This document shows, one piece after another, positions 1-15,155 of a stretch of DNA of 64,000 nucleotides. How positions within the stretch are numbered: the first letter of the stretch is position 1; every line of letters begins with the position of its first letter. The notes under the pieces are model-generated. The model worked only from the letters and a program-made list of their open reading frames with translations, was not told where the DNA came from and made no database searches. The translations under genes and the position numbers were made by a program. This DNA comes from Hyaloscypha bicolor E (Eukaryota; Ascomycota; Leotiomycetes; Helotiales; Hyaloscyphaceae). Where the stretch lies: assembly GCF_002865645.1 (NCBI RefSeq), contig NW_020194655.1, positions 434,001 to 498,000 on the forward strand, in the 5' to 3' direction.

Positions 1-3000
1 TTATTAGCTTATACTATATATTATTCCTATACTTATTCTATATAGCCCTAGATAAGTTACTCTAATTTATATAATTAATTTATTAATACTTTAGCTTTAT
101 TTCTATTTAGCTTTTCCTTGAATAAGTTAGCTTTAATAAGGAAGTTCTAGTTCAGAGAAATATAAGGCTTATAGCTCTTTTTAGTTATAAATAAGAACTA
201 GCTAATAGTTTTATACTAAAGAGAGGCTTATTAATAATTAATTATAGTAACTTATTTATTCTAGTTATCTTAGTAGTAATTAATATATAGATATAATCTC
301 TAATTAAAGTACTAATTAATAATCTCTGTTTATTTATTTATTTGGAAGTAATTAGCTATAGAAAGCTTAAGCTTTATACTAATTCTTATATAGAATTTAC
401 TTTAAAAATCGAATATAAATTAGGGTCTTTAATCTAATATAATTATTTCTAGAATACTTACTTAATATATTATATAAAGTAAAAATAGAGATACTAGATA
501 TTTGGCTATAATTATATCTTATACTAGAATTATAATTAGATACTTAGATAAGTAATCTATAAATATAGTAATTATATTATAGCCTGATTTATTTTCTAGA
601 TAGCTTTTAAAGTCTATAATAATATATTACTAGAGGTAATTAGGAACTAGAAAAAAAAAATTAAATTAGGCTTCTTATTTCTAGATATATATAATTTGCT
701 ATTAATATAGTAATTACTATAGTATTAATTAATATTATTATTTATAAAGAGCTAGTAATATTACTTCTTTAATAGCTAATAAAGCTTTATATATCTAGAA
801 TATTTAGAAAGAAATTTATTATATATTTTATAAATTAGGGTAGTTTATAAAAATAATTCAGGAATTATTTTATTTTTCGTAATATAAAGTTTTCTATAAT
901 ATAAAAGAAGGCCGTTTTATAATATTTAGATATTACTTTTGGCTTAGGCTATTATATATAGCTTCTCTAAATTTAGTAATATATAATTATCTTATAAGAT
1001 CTTATTTATAAGTTATAAACTATTATATTTAATAGGAGCTTCTAATAATACTTCTATAAGGGCTATTATAGTAAAGTTTACTAGTAAAGCTTCTAAGAAA
1101 ATACCTTTTTTTAGGAGAATTATATTTCTAATAAAAGTATTCTTTTTCGGAAAGTCTTTAGTATATACTTAGTTTTTAGAGCCGAATTCCGGATTAAATA
1201 AGCCGACTTTATAAAATATTACTATAAGCTATAAATTATAAATAATTTCCGGATTAATCTTATTTTTAAGAAGAAGTATTTGAATTTATAGCTTTTTTTT
1301 AATCTGGCCCTAAATATTTACTTTATTCTATTTTTATAATAAAATATCTATTTACTTATTTGATTTTCTAGAATAATATATAAGCTTGAAATAATAATAG
1401 AATAAAAGCTTAGCCTATCTAGCTTATTAAAAAAAGAGCTTCTTAGTAGTTATAAAGTACTTTAAAATATAGTAATTAGAATAGATCTTAAAAGAAGTAT
1501 TCTAAAGGCCCTCTAGCTTAGCTCTTTATTCCTTTAGTACTCGTATTATAGCAAGTATTTCCTTATTATATATATTATAATTAAGCTTTACCGGAAATAT
1601 AATTTTGGAAAAATAAGCTATAGAATACTAAAGGCCTATTTCTGGGTTTTATTAAGAAAATAGGCTAGTAATTACTTCTTTAAATATATTTATTTCTATT
1701 ATTATAAGCAAATCTGAATTATAGTATTATAGATCTAGAATAGAAATTATAACTTCTTTTAAGTAATTAAAAGCCTTTTAATATTATTTAGATTACTTAA
1801 AAGAAATTCTCTTTTTTATAAATAAGATAAAAGATCTAGTAATTTGTTTATATTCTCTAATAAAGTATTTATAAAAGTTATAAAAGCCGAGAAAGAACTA
1901 TATACTCTTAATTATTTTTAGAGATTACTAGTTATAAATTATTTCGACTTTATTAGGATCTATTTTAATACTAGATATAAAGATAATAAAGTTCAAGTAC
2001 TTTATATATATAATTTTGAATTCCGATTTTTAAATATTTATTTAGAGACTAGTAAGATATAAATAGTCTAGTACTTTTCATATATATTATTTATATTTTA
2101 TTAGGTTCTTTAAATAAATAAAAATATTATTAAAATATATTATATATAAGTTATTTAGATACTTAAAAAGTATATTATTTATATAGTATTAATATATAAC
2201 CAGGCTATTTATAAAGCTTTTCTAAAGAATATTATATTTATATATTCTATAGTAATTATAAAATATTATTAGTTCCTGAAAGTTCAAGTTTATAGCTATA
2301 TAATAGAAAGCTTAGTAAATATCTAATTTAATATAGATCTTGGCTTTAGATAATTAACTTAAAGTTTTATTAATAAATAAAAAAGAATATTAATTCTTTC
2401 GGGTAATATTATTTAGATAGTAGAAATTAATATAGAAATATAAATCTCTATTTGCTTTCTTTATAAAAAGAACTAGTAAAGTAAAGGAAGCCTAACTAGC
2501 TTTAATAAAGCCTTTAGCCAGATTATTTTTTAAGAAATTCTTAATTTCTATAAGTTCTTAAATAGACTATTACTAGAGGAATTAATATCTAATACTCTCG
2601 GTTTTTTTTAGGCCTTTAATTCAAATCTTATAATTATATAGTCTATAGGAAGAAAGAGTATTAGATTTCTTCTTAGAAAAAATAGAGGTATATTTCTTAA
2701 ATTCTAAAAATAATATTCTTTATAGCTACTAAAGCTCTATTTCTTCTAGTTATTAATTTTCTAGACCAGAGATAGCTTTTTTTCCCCCGAGTTTTAAGCT
2801 TCTTATTAATCTTATAAATAGAGATTTAACTAATAATATTATCTTTTCTTTTAGTTATATAATTAAATACTATAGAAATAAGAATAGCTAGATCTAATAT
2901 TTACTTTTTATTAAAAACCTCTTTCTATTTCTTTAGCTTTTACTTAAATATTATATTTTAATTAGGTAATAAAAACTTCTTTTCTATAGTCTTATATAAT

Positions 3001-4674
3001 TCTCTCTAATTAGTCTAAAAAGAGAAAAACTACTTTAGAATAAAAGATTTTTAGGAATAACTTATAATAGAATCTTATTAATTAGTATTCTTTTAATACT
3101 TTTTATTAGGTTACTTCTCTAGCTATTATTATAAAGTACTAATAATATAACCGAATTATATAGATTTAGGCTTGTTTTTTTGGCTATATAAGCCTATATC
3201 TTCTATAATTAACTAGAATATTAATATATACTATCTATTTTTTACTAAAAATAATATTATAATTTTTAAGATTTAGAATAATTATAAATATATTAATGTT
3301 CTATTTATTAATTAGAAGTAAAACTTTTATATATTTCTTAGTAAACTTAGCTAGCTTTTTATTAAAACCATATATAGTATAAGGTAAGAGAAGAAATTAT
3401 AGTTCTATTTCCAAGAATTATTCTATAAGCTAAGTAAGCTTTATATTAATAAAAGTATAACTATTAGCTCTAGTATTAATAAGAAAAGACTTAATTCCTA
3501 ATTTATTTATACTAATAATATAGGATATTATAAGAGTATTTCCTTCTATTAAATAAATTAAATTAATCTCTATTAAATTCATATTATAAGTCCCTAAAAT
3601 AAAGACTTTCTTTAGAAGTATTTATTTCCCGGTTCTATACTAGAATTAGAACTCGAATTCTCTAAATATTCTATTAGAATAATATATTCCAGTAAAATAG
3701 GAACTAAATCCGGCTTAATTCTAGAAAGAGCTATCTTAGTTTCCTTACTATATAAAACCAGATAGTATCTAATATAGTAGCTAAACTCGTTATAATTAAA
3801 GTATTTAATAATTGAGAGATTCTTAGTCTTTATAGGATATTACTTATATTTATAAGAGAATATATATTTAATAAAAGTAGTTAATATAGGCTTTTTGGGC
3901 TCTTTCTTAGAAATATATTTTTTAGAAATATATAAGGATATAGTACTAGAAATAAACTTAGCTAGAATAGTTCCTGTCTTTTTATATTTCTTAGTCTTTT
4001 TATATATAGCCTTAATCTACTAATTATTAGTAGTATAGTACTAAATAAAACAAGTAATATTAATAAAAGAATTATTATAATATATATATACTAATTTCTA
4101 GAGCTTTAGTAAGAGCTTCTTATTTAGTTTATACTTAATATTTTAAAGACTAATACTATCTTTTATAAATAGTTATAAGAAAAGAATATAAAACTCCTGA
4201 AATACTTAATTAGAATATATTTAAAGATTATTAAAATTATAATAAGTATTCTATATCTTATTAGGATTAGAATATAGCTTCTTTAAGTAAGAATAGAACT
4301 CTAAGAGCTAATAGTACTAATTTGGACTATCTTTATTTATATAAGAATTAGTTAAGATAAGAGTATTACTAGTAAGTTTACTAGAAATATAAATAATCTT
4401 AAGATTCTTTAAAGAATATAAATTAGTATTTTTTTATAGCTTATTCTTAATCTAAACTAGCTAGTTATTAAAGATAGTATAATCTTTAATAAAGAGAGTT
4501 AGATCTAGGAGCTTAGTAACTCTAGTACTTTTAAAAGAAATATAAAATATAAGAGATCCTAGACAGAAATAAGTAAGAAATAGTTCGGAATTCTTTTAAA
4601 AAAGATTCGGAATAGCCAGAGCAAGTAGAGTAAAAGTAGTTAGAGCTATTATAAGCCGATTTACTATAGCTATT
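1..4674 (-). mobile_element. Truncated Ty3/gypsy copy A (same family as 8762-15429)
   Basis: Positions 1-4674 align nearly collinearly with 9717-14358, with small indels totalling about 30 bp. The copy begins outside the window on the left. On the right it stops at 4674, where the complete copy continues for another ~800 bp of 5' leader/gag and its LTR. The conserved part therefore covers pol and most of gag on the minus strand; reverse transcriptase lies at about 1.8-2.4 kb. All frames are full of stops created by C-to-T and G-to-A changes. The right-hand break coincides with the start of the ~300-bp direct repeat at 4676. Confidence 0.8.
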
Positions 4675-4675
4675 A

Positions 4676-4987
4676 TAGAAGGGAAACTATAATAAAATAA
4701 AAACCTATATAAAATATACTAGAATATAAAACATAACTTAATAATAAATTAATAAATTAAAAGTATAAATAGTAAAGTATAAATAGTAAAGTATAAATAG
4801 TATATAGTATATAAAAGCTTAATTAATTAAATATTTATAAGAAATTATTCTCTAAGTTTATAGAAAAACTAGCTTTCTTATATAATTTCTATAAGTTATA
4901 TATAAAAGGCTATAGCTTTTACTATATAACCTAAACCTCAAAACTACTAAAATAATATAATTTTTAACGAGTATAGCCTATTATATT
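4676..4987. repeat. ~300-bp direct repeat, left copy (possible LTR)
   Basis: About 300 bp here match 24176-24476 in the same orientation, including the short tract cttaattaattaaata and the tract aactagctttcttat. Spacing and length suit a pair of LTRs of a large, later-invaded element. No matching target-site duplication could be recognised at the outer edges, so LTR identity is an inference. The left copy has an extra ~15-bp internal unit (agtataaatagtaa). Confidence 0.55.
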
Positions 4988-7900
4988 ATATCTAATTCCT
5001 TATTTATTTATACTTATTTCCTAAATACTAAAAATAATAGAAAAATCCTATTTAAAGTTCGAAATAATAAAATATTTAGGATTCTCTTTTATTAGTTAAT
5101 CTAATTTCTTCTTTATATACCTAAAATAAGACTTATTATCCTTAAATAGTCTTATTTTATACTCCTGAACTTACTTAAAGATAATCCAAACCTGCTTAGC
5201 TATATTCTTATACTAAATCTAATATAGTTCTTTATATTAATTAGTATTTACCTTTAATTATTATTTAATTTCCGCCTTTACTATTAGATATTAAGGAGGC
5301 TTATTATAGCGAATTATATTATAAATTATACTAATATATTCTAAATAGATAGCTTTTTTAAATTTCGTATTATTTACTATATTCTTAAATTAAATATAGT
5401 TTATTTAACTAAATAAATAAATGCCTTTAGCTAGGTAATTTATAAGTCTGAAATTATTAAAAAGTATTAATTCTCGAATAATATATAAGTTAAAGAATAG
5501 CTTAATAATAATTTACTACTTAATAGGCCTTTTACTATAATTTTAATAAGTTTAGTTATTATTAAGAATAGAATATACGAAAATAAAGTCTTTTATAAAA
5601 TTATTAAAGCCTCTTATCTAGAGCTTTTTCCTCTTATTAAAGGTTAAAATCTTTTTTCCTATTATCTTTAGTAAATATTTACCTAATTTCTTAGCTATTT
5701 CTGGCTTAAATTTATTAGAAATAAAGAAGTAATTAATGTTTTTAAAGAACTTCTTACTAAAAGTAATAGCTTTCTTATAATCTATAAGAAAAATATAGCT
5801 AATATTCTAATACTTTTTACTAAGATAAAATTTACTACTTAAAGCTTTAGTAATAGCCAGATCCTTAGTATTACCTTTATACTAATTATAATTAATATTT
5901 CCAGAAATAAAGTATTAGGCTAGCTAAGAGTAAGTAATTAGATATATAAGATATTTATTTAATACCTCGTGAAATCCGAGCTATATTAATAGATCTGCTA
6001 TTAAGAATTAAAAGGCTAAGATATAATAGTTATTACTAAGATCTTTATATATTAATATATTATTTTTTCGGAAATAAAACTATAGTATTTCTATTTTCTT
6101 TATTAAAAGTTCTCGAATACTAAGCTTTTTAATCTATTTTAGGTAATTCTTCTTATAAATATAGTTATTTATATCCAGATTAATAATACTAGACTCGGAA
6201 ATAGGAACTATAATATTAAATTAGAGCTATAAATTTGGGCGGAATTAATTAGAAATCCTATATTTCCTTATTTATTTAAGTAATAGAAATATATTTCTTG
6301 CCCTTAGTAACTTTATAGATCTTAGTAACTAGTTTTAAAGTATTCTTAATATTTCATATATTAATAAAAAAAGTATTAGTAAGTTATTAAATATATTTTA
6401 TATAAGAAGCTTTAAGAAATTTATTATTAATCCTATAATATTCTCGCTTATAAATAGGTCCTAAAATACTATTATATACTTTTTTAAAAATATATTTATT
6501 TTACTAAATAAGTATTAGTTTCTATTTAGCTAGTATCTTATAAGTATACTAAATGCCTTTATTAAGTTCTCTGAATTTAATATCCTTAGTTTTCTATTTC
6601 TTAGTTCTAGATATAGTTACGAGAGTTTTTCTAGATAATATTTTTCTTTTTAAAATAGAGAATTTCTTCTTACTTTCCTTTACTTTACTAATCTTATATT
6701 TGGTCTAATATTTAGATCTCTATTATTTATTAGAAGTCTTAGGCTTAGCTTACTTTCTATTCTTGCCAGGTTCTTTTTATTTAGTTATACTAGTTCTACT
6801 AGCCTTACTAGTAATTTTCTTACTAGGCTTTATTAAATTAGCCTTATTTTTCTTAGCTAGATCTAGTTAAGTTAAAGCAGAAATTATAATAAGGGCCTAT
6901 TCTTTAGGCTTATCTCAAAAAGCAGGAAAAGGCTTATTATTATAAATTTCCTTAATTAGAATTCCGGAAGTATTAAAGATATATTATTTAGTTTTAAGAT
7001 TATTAGCTAATAATAGCTTAAACTTTAATTCTTTAGGTTTCGAAATAGCTTTAGTATACTTAAGTACCTTAGTAATATCTAATTTAGTAAATATACTAGT
7101 ATTCTAATACTTCTTATTCTTAATATACTCTAAAATAGCTTTATTAATTAACTAAATAGCTTTATATACTAAAGCTTTTATTTTAAAAAGAAAATATAAC
7201 TTCTTATAAATATTTTTACTAAAATTATTATAGATATTATTAATATATTAGCTAAAGGCTTTATTATATAATATAATTTTATTTTAACTTTTAGTATTAA
7301 AACTATTTACTATAATCTTAATCTTATTAAGCTTTTCTTATTTGCCTTTAGAAATATCTTTAATAATATTCTCGAATTCCCTATTATTAGCTTAGTAATT
7401 CTTTAGCTTATTTTTAGTTAATTCTAGTCTAGTTTTATTTCTAATAAAGGTTTTCTATTTTAAAAGCTTATTATATATATTATTTAGCTTATCTAGAATA
7501 TTTATATTAAATTTAGTAATTATAACTATTTTTTCTAGTATTAGTAAGTTTTTTATAATTATTTAAACTTCTTTAATACTCTAAACTTTAATACTATTAA
7601 TTTATAGGCTTTTAATAATATTATAGCTTAAAAGAATTAGCTATTATACTTTAGCTATTTTATTATTTTTAATAGATTATAAAAGTATTATTAGTATAAT
7701 AGAAATAGGTTATAGAATTAAAAGTTCTCGAAATTATAAGAATTTCTTTTAAATATATTTCAAAATAAAAAATAAATTAAAATAAACTTGAATTATATAA
7801 AGATATTATATATATTTGAGTTTTTCTTTTTTCCTAATAAGGAAACAAAGCTAAAATAGTAATATATATAATAGAAAAGATAAATATAATAATTAGATAT

Positions 7901-8756
7901 ATTTAAAATAATATAATTATAAATTAGAAATAATTATAGAAAATAAAATATAGAATTAGGCTTCTATTATAAAAAAAAACATAAATATATATATTTAAAG
8001 AAATATAATTAAGGAAATAATTAAAGTAAATTAAACTAAATAGTAATAATAGGAAAATAAAAAAGTAATATAATAGAAATATAAATATAGTAATAATATC
8101 TAAAGTATTAGAATATAAAAAAAATAACGAAAATTTTATAATATAGATATATTCTAATTTCTTATTTATTTAGAAATATTTCTATTAACTTAAAAAAATA
8201 GTATAAAAGAAAGAAAATAATATAGGAAATATATAAAAAATATTAGAATAATAAAATTAAAAAATAATTTAGAATAAGATATTACTTCTTTTAAAAGCTA
8301 ATCTTATTTATTTAGTATTTATTAAAATTAATCTTATATAATATAAAACTATTTAATTAGTTAGGATTTTAAAATAATATCTATATTTATAAAAGTAATA
8401 TTAAAAATATTATAAGTTATAAAAAGAAGAATTATAAAATAGTATAAATAAAGTTTATAGTATTATTATTAAATTTGAAATAGTTAATATTAAAATTAAT
8501 ATAAAATATAGAAAAATTAGATATTTTAAATTAGTATTAAAAATATAGGAATTATTTAAATAATATTTAATAGTAAGAAATAAATTAATAATAAGAATTA
8601 GTAAATTATACTAGTTTTTTAAAGAAATAATTAGTTTCTAATAATAAAATAATATCTTAATTAGGAAATAGGTTTTATATAAAAGAAATTCTTTTTATAT
8701 AAAATAGAAATATATAATATACTAATTAAATCTTAATATATATTTTAAATATAGTT
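4988..8756. other. Undeciphered RIP-degraded segment
   Basis: About 3.8 kb of AT-rich sequence between the left direct repeat and the target duplication of the complete gypsy element. It does not align with either gypsy body by eye. Read on the minus strand, about 6900-6540 decodes as a run rich in Lys, Ser and Thr, broken by stops at former Trp/Gln codons, which suggests a decayed basic protein. I do not recognise its family. It may be the 3' part of the large element bounded by the 4676/24176 repeats. Confidence 0.4.
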
Positions 8757-8761
8757 ATAAA

Positions 8762-9035
8762 TATTACGGATATAGTATTTAGGGCTTGGAAAATAAGGTA
8801 AAAGATCTTTTATAAAGATAATTTAAAGCTAAGAAAGAGAAAACTAGAATATAGAAAGCTATAAGGAAGTATATATATCTTATAGTATACTAGTCTTAAA
8901 GGGGCTTAGCTATCTAAATATCTCTAGTATATTTCAAGTATATTTTCCTAATAAGGCAGCCATATTATATATATCTAGAAAGTATCTAGTATTTAGTAAG
9001 ATATTTTAGATATTGGATATCTGGGAATTATAATA
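8762..9035 (-). repeat. Gypsy copy B left LTR (3' LTR in element orientation)
   Basis: This 274-bp repeat matches 15156-15429, including the shared end gggaattataata. The terminal TG expected of an LTR is now TA, as RIP would produce. Confidence 0.85.
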
Positions 9036-9050
9036 TTACTTTTTTTTTCG
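9036..9050 (-). other. Polypurine tract of gypsy copy B
   Basis: The tract ttacttttttttt directly abuts the left LTR. Its complement is a purine run, placing the plus-strand priming site here and fixing the element on the minus strand. Confidence 0.6.
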
Positions 9051-11499
9051 GAATAAGCTTATTTCCGAGCTTTATAAAAGCTATTAATTTATCTAATTTT
9101 ATATTATTTTTCTTTCTAAAATAAACTAGTATCTCGGATATAGATATTATATTTAAAAGGCCAGGGCCTTTATTATATAACTTAGGAAGATTTATTATTA
9201 TTTCCGTATAGTTCTAGATAAGTATTATTTTTTATATAGTCTAGCTAATATTATAGGTTTTATAGAAGTCCTAGTATATTAATATTATTATTATAGAAAC
9301 TTTATAAAACCAGGAGGCTATTATTTAGTACTAAAGCTAGATACTATACTAGATTCTTATTCTAACTAATCTAATAAATTCTATATTTTAGCTTATTTCT
9401 TACTAGCTTAATTATAATAACCCGCTTAATATTATATTTTTATTTACTATTTTCTAGTATTAATAAAGGCAGTTCCGGGTTTATTTAACCTAGTAGAGAA
9501 TTCTAGGGGTTTTTTTATAGCTTTTCTATATAAAAAACTAGATATATCTTTATAGTTTCTAGTAGTTTTAAGAGAAATAAATAGCTATATTATTCTAGAA
9601 TTTTAAATAGGCCTTTTATTTAATTTCCTAGCTTCTGGCTCGGATAATCGAATTTCTAGTATTTTATAGTAACTTATACTTTATTCCCGACTTTGAAATT
9701 AATTAAATAGTAGTATTTATTAGCTTATATTATATATTATTCCTATACTTGCTTTATATAGTCTTAGGTAAGTTACTATAATTCATATAATTAATTTATT
9801 AATACTTTAGCTTTATTTCTATTTAGTTTCTCTTTAGGTAAGTTAGCTTTAATAGAAGAGTTCTAGTCTAGTAAGATATAAGGCTCGTAGCTCTTTTTAA
9901 TTATAAATAGGAACTAGCTAATAGTTTTATATTAAAGAGAGGCTTATTAATAATTAATTATAGTAACTCATTTATTCTAGTTATTCTAATAATAGTTAAT
10001 ATATAGGTATAATCTCTAATTAAAGTACTAATTAATAATCTTTATTTATTCGTCCGTTTAGAGGTAATTAGCTATAAAGAGCTTAAGCTTTATACTAATT
10101 CTCGTATAGAATTCGCTTTAAAAATCGGATATAAATTAGTATTTCTAATCTAATATAATTATTTCTAGAATATTTATTTAGTATATTATATAAAGTAAAA
10201 ATAGAGGTATTAGCTACTTGGCTATAATTATATCTTATACGGGAATTATAATTAGATACTTAAATAAGTAATTTACGAATATAATAATTATATTATAGCC
10301 CGATTTGCTTTCTAAATAGCTCTTAAAGTCTATAGTAATATATTACTAGGAATAATTAGGAACTAGAAAGAAATGAAATAAATCAGGCTTTTTATTTCTA
10401 GATATATATAATCTCCTATAAGTATAGTAATTATTATAGTATTAATTAATATTCTTACTTATAAATAGCTAGTAATATTACTTCTTTAATAGCTAATAGA
10501 GCTTTATATATCTAGGATATTTAGAAAGGGATTTATTATATATTTTATGAATTAGAGTAGTCTATAAAGATAGTTTGAGAATTATTTTGTCTTTTATAAT
10601 ATTTAGATATTACTTTTGGCTTAGGCTATTATATATAGCTTCTCTAGATCTAATAATATATAATTATTCTATAAGATCTTATTTATAAGTTATAAACTAC
10701 TATATCTGACAGGAGCTTCTAATAATACTTCTATAAGGGCTATTATAGTAGAGTTTACTAATAAAGCTTCTAATATAATATCTTTTTCTAGGGAAATTAT
10801 ATTTTTAATAAAGGTATTTTTCTCCGGAAAGTCTTTAGTATATATTTGGTTTTTAGAGCCGAATTCCGGATTAAGTAAGCCGATTTTATAGAGTATTACT
10901 ATAAGCTATAAGTTATAAATAATCTCCGGATTAATCTTATTTTTAGGGAAAAGTACTTGAGTTTATAGCTTTTCCTTAATCTAGCCCTAAATATTTACTT
11001 TATCTTATTTTTATAATAAAGTATTTATTTACTTATTTAATTTTCTAGAATAATATATAAGCTTAAAATAATAGTAAAATAAAAGCTTAGCCTATCTAGC
11101 TTATTAAGAAAAGAGCTTCTTAGTAGTTATAAAGTATTCTAAGGTATAGTAATTAGAATAGACCTTAAAGGAAGTATCCTAAAGCCCCTCTAGCTTAGCT
11201 TTCTATTTTTCTAGTACTTGTATTATAACAAATATTTCCTTATTATATATATTATAATTAAGCTTTATTAGAAGTATAGTTTTAAAAAAATGGGCTATAG
11301 GATACTAAAGGCCTGTTTCTAGGTCTTATTAAGAAAGTAGGCTAGTAATTATTTCTTTAGATATATTTATTTCTATTATTATAGGCAGATCTGAATTATA
11401 GTATTATAGAACTAGAATAGAAATTATAGCTTTTTTTAGGTAAATAAAAGCCTCTTAATATTATTTGGACTATTTAAAGGAAATATCCTTTTTTATAAA

Positions 11500-12300
11500 T
11501 AAGGTAAAAGATCTAGTAATTCGTCTGTACTTTTTAATAAAGTATTTATAAAAGTTATAAAAGCCGAGAAAGAATTATATATCCTTAATTATTTTTAGGA
11601 ATTACTAGTTATATATTACTTTAATTTTATTAGAATTTACTTTAATACCAGATATAGAGATAATAAAGCCTAAGTATTTTATATATATAACTTTAAATTC
11701 CGATTTCTTAATATTTATTTAAAGGCTAGTAAAATATAAGTAATTTAGTACTTTTTATATATATTATTTATATTTTACTAGGTTTTTTAAATAAATAAGA
11801 ATATTATTAAGGTATATTATATAAAAGTTATCTAGATATTTAAAAAGTATATTATTTATATAGTATTAATATATAGCCAGGCTATTTATAAGGCCTTTCT
11901 AGAGAATATTATATTTATATACTTTATAATAGATATGAAATATTATTAGCTCCTAAAAGTCCGGGTTTATAGCTATATAATAGAAAGCTTAGTAAATATC
12001 TAATTTAGTATAAATCTTGGTTTTAGATAATTAACTTAAAGTCTTATTAATAAATAAAAGGAAATATTAATTCTTCCGGGTAATATTATTTAAATAGCGA
12101 AAATTAATATAGAATTATAAACCTCTATTTGTTTTTTTTATAAAAAGAACTAGTAAAGTAAAGGAAGTCTAACTAGCTTTAATAAAGCCCTTAGCTAGAT
12201 TATTTTCTAAGAAATACTTGATTTCTAGAAGCTCTTAAGTAAATTATTACTAAAGAGATTAATATTTAATATTTTTAGTTCTTTTCGGGCCTTTAATCTA
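11500..12300 (-). pseudogene. Reverse transcriptase remnant, gypsy copy B
   Basis: Decoded on the minus strand, this stretch carries the gypsy RT order: a KLDIRQAF-like motif near 12.0 kb, a GFIIS.(S)GI block near 11.65 kb, and a GFYNFY(K).FI block at about 11.55 kb that leads into RNase H. The equivalent region of copy A is about 1.8-2.5 kb. In-frame TAG and TAA codons sit where Trp or Gln is expected, so this is non-coding today. Boundaries are approximate. Confidence 0.7.
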
Positions 12301-15155
12301 AATCTTATAATTATATAATCTATAGGGAAAAAGAATATTAGATTTCTTCTTAGAGAAAATAGAGGCATATTTCTTGAATTTTAGGAGTAATATTCTCTAT
12401 AATTATTAAAGCTTTATTTCTTCCAGTTATTAATTCTCTGGGCTAGAAATAGCTTCTCTTTTCCGAGCTTTAAGCTTTTTATTAATCTCATAAATAGAGA
12501 TTTAACTAATAATATTATTTTCTTTTTTGGCTATATAGTTAAATACTATAGAAATAAGAATAGCTAGGTCTAATATTTACTTTTTATTAAGGACTTCTTT
12601 TTGCTTCTTTAGCTTTTACTTAAGTATTATATTTTAATTAGGCTATAAAAGCTTCTTTTTTATAGTCTTATATAATTTTCTTTAATTAGTCTAAAAGAAG
12701 GAAAACTATTTTAGATTAAAAGGTTTCCAGAAATAGCTTATAATAGAATCTTATTAATTAGTATTCTTTTAATATTTCTTATTAGGTTATTTCTCTAGCT
12801 ATTATTATAAAATACTAATAATATAACCGAATTATATAGATTTAGGCTTATTTTTTTTTTTTAGCTATATAAGCCTATATCTTCTATAATTAACTAGAAT
12901 ATTAATATATATTACCTATTTCTTACTAAGAATAATATTATAATTTCTAAAGTTTAGGATAATTATAGGTATATTAATATTTTATTTATTAATTAGAAAT
13001 AAGACTTCTATATATTTCTTAGTAAACTTAGCTAGCTTTCTATTAAAACCATATATAATATAGGATAAGAGAAAGGGCTATAGTTCTATTTCTAAGAATT
13101 ATTCTATAAGCTAAGTAAGCTTTATATTAATAAAAGTATAACTATTAGCTCTAGTATTAATAAGGAAAAAAGACTTAATTCCTAATCTATTTATATTAAT
13201 AGTATAAGGCATTATAAGAGTATTTTTTCTTATTAGATAAGTTAAGTTAATCTTTACTAAATTTATACTATAAGTCCCTAAAATAGAAACTTTCTTTAGG
13301 GATATTTGTTTCCTGGTTTCATACTAGAATTAGAGCTCGAATTCTCTAATTACTTTACTAAATTAGTATATTTTAGTAAAATAGGAACTAAGCCTGGCTT
13401 AATTCTAGAAAAAGCTATCTTGGTTTCCTTATTATATAAAACCAGATAATATCTAGTATAATAGCTAAACTTATTATAGTTAAAGTACTTAATAATTAAG
13501 AGATTCTCGGTCTTTATAGGATATTACTTATATTTATAAGAAGATATATACTTAATAAGAGTAGTTAATATAGGCTCTTTAGGTTCCTTTTTAGGAATAT
13601 ACTTTTTAGAAATATACGGGAATATAGTACTAGAAATAAACTTGACTAAAATAGCTCTTGCTTTCTTATATTTCTTAGTTTTTTTATATATAGCCTTAAT
13701 TTACTAATTATTAGTAATATAGTACTAAATAAAGCAAATAGTATTAATAGAAGAATTATTATAGTATATATATACTAATTTCTGGAGCTTTAGTAAAAGC
13801 TTCTTATTTAGTTTATATTTAATATCTTAAAGACTAATACTGCCTTTTATAAATAGTTATAAGAAAAGAATATAGAATTCCTGAAATATTTAACTAGAAT
13901 ATATTTAAAGCTTACTAAAATTATAACAAGTATTTTATATCTTATTAGGATTAAAATATAGCTTCTTTAGGTAAGAGTAAAGCTCTAAAAGCTAATAGTA
14001 CTAATTCGGACTATTTTTGTTTATATAAGAGTTAGTTAGGGTAAGAGTATTACTAGTAAGTTTACTAGAAATATAAATAATTTTGAGATTCTCTAAGAAA
14101 TATAAATTAGTATTTCCTTATAGCTTATTCTTAATCTAAACTAGCTAGTTATTAAAAATAGTATAATCTCTAATAAAGAAAATTAGATCTGGGAGCTTAG
14201 TAACTCTAGTACTTCTAAAGAAAATATAAGATATAGGGGATCCTAAATAGGAATAAGTAAGAGATAATTCGGAATTCTTTTAAAAGAAGTTTAGAGTAAC
14301 TAGAACAGGTAAAGTAGAAGTAGTTAGAGCTACTATAAGCCGATTTACTATAGCTATATAGTATTTAATATTATTCTCGAGCTTAGTATTATAGAGCTTA
14401 GTATTTTCGAGAATAGCTTTATTATAATTATAGTTATTTTTATATAAAATAGCTTTTTAAATATTTTCCTAGTAGCTTTTTATAATAATATTAATATCTG
14501 AAAATAAAATATTAGATTCCTTGGCCTATTTATATAATTCTCTAATAGTAATATAATCTTTAGTCTCTAGAAGCTTTATAATAAAAGTAGAGGGTTCTAT
14601 TTCTATAGACTTATTTATAAATTCTCTAGAAATATTAATAGGATATTTGGTTCGGGAAAGGCTATTAACGGAACGACCTAAACTAGTAAGAGCTTTACTA
14701 GAAGCCTTAGTAGAAGTTAATATAATTCCTAGTTATATAGTATTCTGGGAAATTAATCTATTATACTTTTTCTTTATTATATCTTCCCTAGTAGTCTTAT
14801 TACTAGTATATATATAAGGCCTATAAGGTTATAGGATAAGGTTTGAGGGTAGTAGTTAGGTTACTAGCCTATAGGTACCTATTATTCTAGAACTTAATTA
14901 AAGAGTAGCTTTTATTTAAGGTTCTTTAATTTTCGGGTTTTTGAGAAAGTTTCTAATATATTACTAATATATATTTATAAAGATATAAATACCTAATTTC
15001 TCTAAGGATTCTAAAGCTTTTTGCTTTTATTATTCTAGAGTTTATTACTTGTATTTCTGAGGTTCTATTATCTTAATAGTACCTATATTACTAATAGTTC
15101 TAAATTAGTTTATTTGAAATTCTCTATAGGATTAAAAGAAGTAAGCTTTAAATAC

